From: Actinomycetes bacterium
GTDB lineage: Bacteria > Actinomycetota > Actinomycetes > Actinomycetales > Actinomycetaceae
DNA length: 18,778 nucleotides
NCBI GenBank assembly: GCA_023426345.1
Contig: JAFAAX010000111.1
Location: forward strand, 1 to 18,778
Reading direction: 5' to 3'
Of this stretch, positions 15,672 through 18,778 are shown piece after piece (position 1 is the stretch's first letter; each line of letters starts with the position of its first letter). The notes under the pieces are model-generated. The model did not search any database, was not told where the DNA came from, and saw nothing but the letters and a program-made list of their open reading frames with translations. The position numbers were made by a program, and so were the translations under genes.

Positions 15672-16618
15672 GGGGTGACCTCGAGGAAGGGATCGACGTG
15701 GACGGTGTCGGAGGCGCCCGGGGCGTCCCGTCCGCCTCCGGTCGCCGCGCGGCCGGACCCGGCGCGCTGGTCGAAGCCCCGCCCGTAGTGCCGCTCGATC
15801 CGGGACTGGACGACCATGAGGATCGAGGTGATGACGAGGTACCAGATGGCCGCGGCCAGCAGCAGGGGGATCGGCGCGAAGAGCTGCTGGCCCTTGGTCT
15901 GGGCGACGAAGGTGAGCTCGGTGGTGACGGGGATCGCGGAGACCAACGAGGTCGTCTTGAGCATCGAGATCGTCTCGTTGCCGATCGGGGGCACGATGAC
16001 GCGCATCGCCTGGGGGAAGACGATGCGGCGGAAGATCTTGCCGCGGTGCATGCCCAGTGCGGTGGCGGCCTCCCACTGGCCCCGGTCGACGGAGAGCAGG
16101 CCCGAGCGGATAATCTCCGCCAGGTAGGCGCCCTCGTTGAGTCCCAGGCCGATGAAGGCCAGCGTGAAGTTGAGCGTCGCGCCGGTGGTCAGCGTGACCG
16201 TGAGGAACTGGGGGCCGAAGGGGATCCCGAGGCCGAGCGTCGGCAGGAGCGTCGGGAGCAGCGACCAGAAGATCAGCTGCGTGTAGATCGGGGTGCCGCG
16301 GAAGAACCAGATGTAGAACGTCGCGACGCCGCGCAGGATCGGATTGGGGGACTGGCGCATGACGGCCATCGTGATGGCCAGCGCCGTGCCGAGCACCATG
16401 GCGAGCACGGTGAGGACCAGGGTGTTGAGGACACCGACCATGATCGTGCGGGAGAACAGCCACTCCCAGACGATGGGCCACTGGAAGTTCGGATTGAACA
16501 CCAGTCCGCGCAGGACCATCGCGGCGAGCAGCGCGACGACCGCCGCGGACACCCACCGCCCGGGGCGGGGGACGGGCTTCGCGTGGAGGATCTCCACGCC
16601 GTCCTTGATCTCGGGCAC
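15668..16618 (-). CDS. Polar amino-acid ABC transporter, permease
   Basis: A 316-residue inner-membrane protein. Hydrophobic segments lie near 23-41, 60-87, 97-125, 138-160, 205-230 and 250-271. FYIWFFRGTP (101-110) and the coupling motif EAATALGM (183-190), followed by FRRIVFPQA (197-205), are typical of HisM/GlnP-type permeases. Only one permease gene is present, so a homodimer is likely. The C-terminal 35-40 residues are Gly/Arg/Asp-rich and probably cytoplasmic. The start is GTG at 16618, placed 10 nt after the lipoprotein gene's stop, with a GAGGCGG site just upstream. The stop overlaps the ATPase gene by 4 nt. Confidence 0.94.
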   Translation of the reverse strand: MPEIKDGVEILHAKPVPRPGRWVSAAVVALLAAMVLRGLVFNPNFQWPIVWEWLFSRTIMVGVLNTLVLTVLAMVLGTALAITMAVMRQSPNPILRGVATFYIWFFRGTPIYTQLIFWSLLPTLLPTLGLGIPFGPQFLTVTLTTGATLNFTLAFIGLGLNEGAYLAEIIRSGLLSVDRGQWEAATALGMHRGKIFRRIVFPQAMRVIVPPIGNETISMLKTTSLVSAIPVTTELTFVAQTKGQQLFAPIPLLLAAAIWYLVITSILMVVQSRIERHYGRGFDQRAGSGRAATGGGRDAPGASDTVHVDPFLEVTP

Positions 16619-16628
16619 GGGGACCGCC

Positions 16629-17588
16629 TCAGTCGACGGCCGGGTTGAGCTCGGCGGTGGTGAGGGCGGCGTCCTGGGCGCCGTAGGCCCCGAGGATCTG
16701 CGTGAGGTAGCCGTTGTCCATGAGGTACTGGAGCCCGGCCTGGACGGCCTTCGCGAGGGCCTCGTCGCTCTTCGCCACGGCGATGCCCTGGGGGGCGGAC
16801 TCGAAGGCGTCGCCGACCTGCTCGAGCTTGCCGCCGGCCTGCTTGATCGTGTATCCGATCACCGTCGAGTCGGCGAGCGTGGCGTCGTACTGCCCGCCGA
16901 TGACCTTGGTGGAGACGTCGGTCTGGAGGTCGAGCGGCATGATGCTGATCGCGTCCTTGCCGTCGGCCGTGCACTGGTCGGACAGCTCCTGGGCGTAGTC
17001 CTGCTGATAGGTGCCGTTCTGGACGCCGATCGTCGTCCCGCACGGATCGGAGGGGTCGAAGTCCTTCGGGTTGCCCGTCGCCACGGCGTAGGCGGAGCCG
17101 ACCTGGACGTAGGAGATCATGTTCGCCTGCTGCTCGCGCTCGGACGTGATGGTGAAGGAGGACGCGCCGACGTCGAACTTCGTGCCCAGCGCGGGGATGA
17201 TGGTCGGGAACTCGGCGTGGGTCGTCGTGCCCTGGCCGATCCCCATGACGACGGCGAGCGCCTTGACCAGGTCGACGTCGTAGCCGGTGGGCGTCTGTCC
17301 GTCGGCCTCCATGAACTCTCCGGGCGCGTAGTCGGCGGAGGCGCCGTTGCGCAGGACGCCGGACTGCTTGAGGGCGTCGGGCACCAGGGCCGAGACCTCG
17401 GGGACCTCGGACAGCGCGGAGACGTCGAACGGGGTGAGGGCGGCGGCGGAGGAGGACCCCGCGGAATCGGACTGCCCGGAGGCGGGGGAGGAGGCGCCGG
17501 ACGGGGTGGCGTCCGGGTCGGAGCAGCCGGCGAGCGCGAGCGCCGCGATCGCGGCGGCGGAGACGAGGACGGCGGAACGGGTGCGCAT
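16629..17588 (-). CDS. Polar amino-acid ABC transporter, substrate-binding lipoprotein
   Basis: A 319-residue secreted lipoprotein that captures the substrate outside the membrane. The signal peptide spans residues 1-21 with lipobox LAGC (C22 lipidated), followed by a Ser/Gly/Ala linker (23-50). The SBP_bac_3 fold is seen in GYDVDLVKALA (102-112), the ligand-binding arginine R151 in TITSEREQQ, and D240 in DATLADSTV. C183 and C206 may form a disulfide. Start ATG 17588 is chosen because GAGAGG lies upstream and the signal peptide begins at once; the frame stays open to 17666, but no ribosome binding site supports that. The substrate is not decided: glutamate, glutamine, a basic amino acid and cystine all remain possible. 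First gene of the operon. Confidence 0.93.
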   Translation of the reverse strand: MRTRSAVLVSAAAIAALALAGCSDPDATPSGASSPASGQSDSAGSSSAAALTPFDVSALSEVPEVSALVPDALKQSGVLRNGASADYAPGEFMEADGQTPTGYDVDLVKALAVVMGIGQGTTTHAEFPTIIPALGTKFDVGASSFTITSEREQQANMISYVQVGSAYAVATGNPKDFDPSDPCGTTIGVQNGTYQQDYAQELSDQCTADGKDAISIMPLDLQTDVSTKVIGGQYDATLADSTVIGYTIKQAGGKLEQVGDAFESAPQGIAVAKSDEALAKAVQAGLQYLMDNGYLTQILGAYGAQDAALTTAELNPAVD

Positions 17589-17625
17589 GGCGAGCCTCTC
17601 AGCATCGACGGATCTGAATGAGCCC

Positions 17626-17651
17626 AGTATGCACATGGATGAATAATATTC
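17626..17651 (-). promoter_or_regulatory. AT-rich promoter region of the amino-acid transporter operon
   Basis: On the minus strand CATACT (17631 down to 17626) and TATTAT (17648 down to 17643) are both candidate -10 hexamers, about 38-55 nt before the lipoprotein ATG. The second lies inside an inverted repeat, GAATA-A-TATTC (17641-17651). This is the most AT-rich stretch in the window. No good -35 is visible for either hexamer. Confidence 0.4.
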
Positions 17652-17662
17652 GTTTTGCCGTC

Positions 17663-17679
17663 TCACGATACGTTCGTGA
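17663..17679. promoter_or_regulatory. Dyad TCACGA-TACGT-TCGTGA, possible operator
   Basis: Perfect 6-bp arms (17663-17668 and 17674-17679) flank a five-base centre. It lies just upstream of the AT-rich promoter of the amino-acid transporter operon and looks like the binding site of a dimeric regulator. A terminator role for the upstream DUF4191 gene is less likely because no T run follows on that strand. Confidence 0.4.
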
Positions 17680-17680
17680 C

Positions 17681-17710
17681 CCGGCGCACGGGCCGTTCGG
17701 CGTCCGCCGG
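17681..17710 (-). terminator. Possible terminator after the DUF4191 gene
   Basis: CCGGCG (17681-17686) pairs with CGCCGG (17705-17710) across an 18-nt loop that holds a smaller GCC/GGC stem. It begins 2 nt beyond the DUF4191 stop codon, before the transporter promoter. No T run is present. Confidence 0.35.
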
Positions 17711-17711
17711 C

Positions 17712-18419
17712 TCAGCGGCCCCGCATCGCGCGGCGGTTGGGGCGCACCTTCATCGGATCCACGCCCTTGGGGATCGGGGCGGCGGTGGTCTGGACGGCGT
17801 TGAGCCGCTGCGAGATCGCCGGCACCTCCTCCTTGGTGAGGACCTTGGGGAGGCGCTTGAGACGGGACTCGAGTGCGGCCAGAGGGATCTGCCCCTCGCC
17901 GTGGCCGACCTCGAGGACCGTGACGGGCACGTTCTGCGCGACGCGGCGGACGCGTCGGCGCTCCTGGTCGAGCAGGGGGCGGACCCGGGAGGACGGACCC
18001 TCCGAGACGAAGACGACCCCCGGCCGGCCGATGAGGCGCCACACCAGGTCCTTGTCCTTGTTCGCGGAGATCGGCTGCTCGGAGACGATCCATCCGCGCT
18101 TGATCTGGCTGATGACGGCGTACACGGAGCCGACGGTCCCGTCGATCTGGCTGTACATGGCGCGGCGCACCAGGAGCGACAGGATCGACATGTCCGCCAG
18201 GGCGGCCAGCATGAGGGCGGTGACGGTCCACAGGACGTAGGTGGCGACGCCGCCTCCGCCGAGGATGGGGATGAGCAGGAGCAGGCCGATGATGACCACG
18301 GTGAGGCCGATCATCGCCCATCCCACCCAGGGGTAGGTGCGCCGCGTGATCTTGTAGGCGTCCGCCAGGTTCTGGTACCAGCGGCGCTTCTTCTCGGGGG
18401 AGTCGTTCTTCTCAGCCAT
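17712..18419 (-). CDS. DUF4191 integral membrane protein
   Basis: A 235-residue protein of unknown function found across actinobacteria (Rv2219 is the mycobacterial relative I recall, near lipA/lipB and glnA). The N-terminus is charged (residues 1-28), two membrane segments follow (about 31-53 and 57-80), then a basic cytoplasmic-looking domain with QIDGTVGSVYAVISQIKRGW (91-110), RPGVVFVSEGPSSRVRPLL and a Pro/Arg/Lys-rich tail ending in RPNRRAMRGR. ATG 18419 has AGGAG 6-7 nt upstream. A TAGGAT hexamer (18434 down to 18429) would start transcription around 18422, almost at the ATG, and overlaps the stop of the upstream MFS gene 7 nt away. It may be transcribed both with the MFS gene and from its own start. 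Confidence 0.85.
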   Translation of the reverse strand: MAEKNDSPEKKRRWYQNLADAYKITRRTYPWVGWAMIGLTVVIIGLLLLIPILGGGGVATYVLWTVTALMLAALADMSILSLLVRRAMYSQIDGTVGSVYAVISQIKRGWIVSEQPISANKDKDLVWRLIGRPGVVFVSEGPSSRVRPLLDQERRRVRRVAQNVPVTVLEVGHGEGQIPLAALESRLKRLPKVLTKEEVPAISQRLNAVQTTAAPIPKGVDPMKVRPNRRAMRGR

Positions 18420-18426
18420 AGGGCTC

Positions 18427-18778
18427 CTATCCTACCCGGACCGGAGGCCGCTCCGACACCCGTCGGCGCCGCCGGGAGGCGACCCACAGGGCGGCGCCGG
18501 TCACGGCGATGACGAGTCCCGCGGCGGCGCCCAGGGCGAACGCGCCGACGGGTCCCGGCGAGGTCGCGAGGCGCCCGCCGATCGTCGATCCCAGGGACAC
18601 GCCGACGGTCACGGACGCGGACAACGAGGTCATGGCGACGGAGAGGCCGCCGGACGGGGCCAGATGCTCGGCCAGGGAGAAGGCCGTCACCATCGTCGGG
18701 CCGACGAAGGCGCCGACCAGCAGCAGGCAGAGCGCGGTGCCGACCAGGCCCGACTGGGCGGCGACCAGCGAGATCAAC
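18427..18778 (-). CDS. MFS transporter, C-terminal part (cut by window edge)
   Basis: The last 116 residues of a membrane protein whose 5' part lies beyond 18778; the stop is TAG at 18427-18429. The visible part has hydrophobic segments near the start (SGLVGTALCLLLVGAFVGP), in the middle (SLSASVTVGVSLGSTIGGRL) and at the end (GAFALGAAAGLVIAVTGAAL), with a basic RRRRR tail. The pattern G-x-x-x-G-P-T, then AEHLAPSGGLSVAMTS, then G-x-x-x-G-G is that of the last three helices of major facilitator efflux transporters. The substrate cannot be judged. The first visible residue should be read as an internal Leu (TTG), not a start. Confidence 0.75.
   Translation of the reverse strand, partial: LISLVAAQSGLVGTALCLLLVGAFVGPTMVTAFSLAEHLAPSGGLSVAMTSLSASVTVGVSLGSTIGGRLATSPGPVGAFALGAAAGLVIAVTGAALWVASRRRRRVSERPPVRVG

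Noticed and set aside
17640..17653. ARG box (ArgR site) upstream of the importer
   Set aside because: TGAAT-AAT-ATTCG resembles TGAAT-N4-ATTCA, but the spacer is 3 rather than 4 and the last base differs; too weak to name ArgR or infer arginine as substrate.
17589..17666. Longer lipoprotein start at 17666
   Set aside because: It would place 26 extra residues before a typical lipoprotein signal peptide, and it lacks a ribosome binding site and overlaps the promoter region.

Overview
The window is very GC-rich DNA from an actinobacterium. The gene neighbourhoods (MctB-like protein, pyrG, NUDIX hydrolase; sufR-B-D-C-S-U-T; a DUF4191 membrane protein) are classic actinobacterial combinations. 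Several genes appear to be leaderless, with a TAnnnT -10 hexamer about 7 nt before the start codon, which is typical of the phylum. An Actinomyces/Schaalia-type host is my guess; the genus cannot be fixed from the sequence alone.

Layout: (1) 1-2596, plus strand: the tail of an MctB-like protein, then pyrG (CTP synthase) overlapping a NUDIX ADP-ribose pyrophosphatase-like gene by 4 nt, followed by a small hairpin. (2) 2664-9150, plus strand: a complete SUF iron-sulfur cluster operon, sufR-sufB-sufD-sufC-sufS-sufU-sufT. A CAAC-N6-GTTG inverted repeat lies in the promoter and matches the operator described for SufR repressors. (3) 9163-11010, minus strand: a FadD-type acyl-CoA ligase convergent with the suf operon, with its own promoter and a dyad. 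(4) 11146-13106, minus strand: a two-gene queuine-salvage unit, a YhhQ-family transporter overlapping tgt by 4 nt. (5) 13221-14834, plus strand: a leaderless ABC-F ATPase, divergent from yhhQ; an 18-bp perfect palindrome lies between them. (6) 14889-17588, minus strand: a polar amino-acid ABC importer (lipoprotein, permease, ATPase), convergent with the ABC-F gene across a bidirectional hairpin. (7) 17712-18778, minus strand: a DUF4191 membrane protein and the C-terminal part of an MFS transporter cut by the window edge.

How the genes work together: SufS releases sulfur from cysteine, zinc-bound SufU accepts it, SufBCD builds the Fe-S cluster, SufT probably helps maturation, and SufR (four cysteines, three with the ligand spacing I recall for mycobacterial SufR) senses cluster supply and represses the operon. 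YhhQ imports a queuosine precursor and Tgt inserts it into tRNA. The importer lipoprotein captures an amino acid and hands it to a permease/ATPase pair.

This is mainly a core-genome region. I found no mobile element, CRISPR array, tRNA, rRNA or defence system. The points most worth a second look are the SufR operator, the unusual substrate-pocket residues of Tgt, and several dyads in promoter regions with no known regulator.
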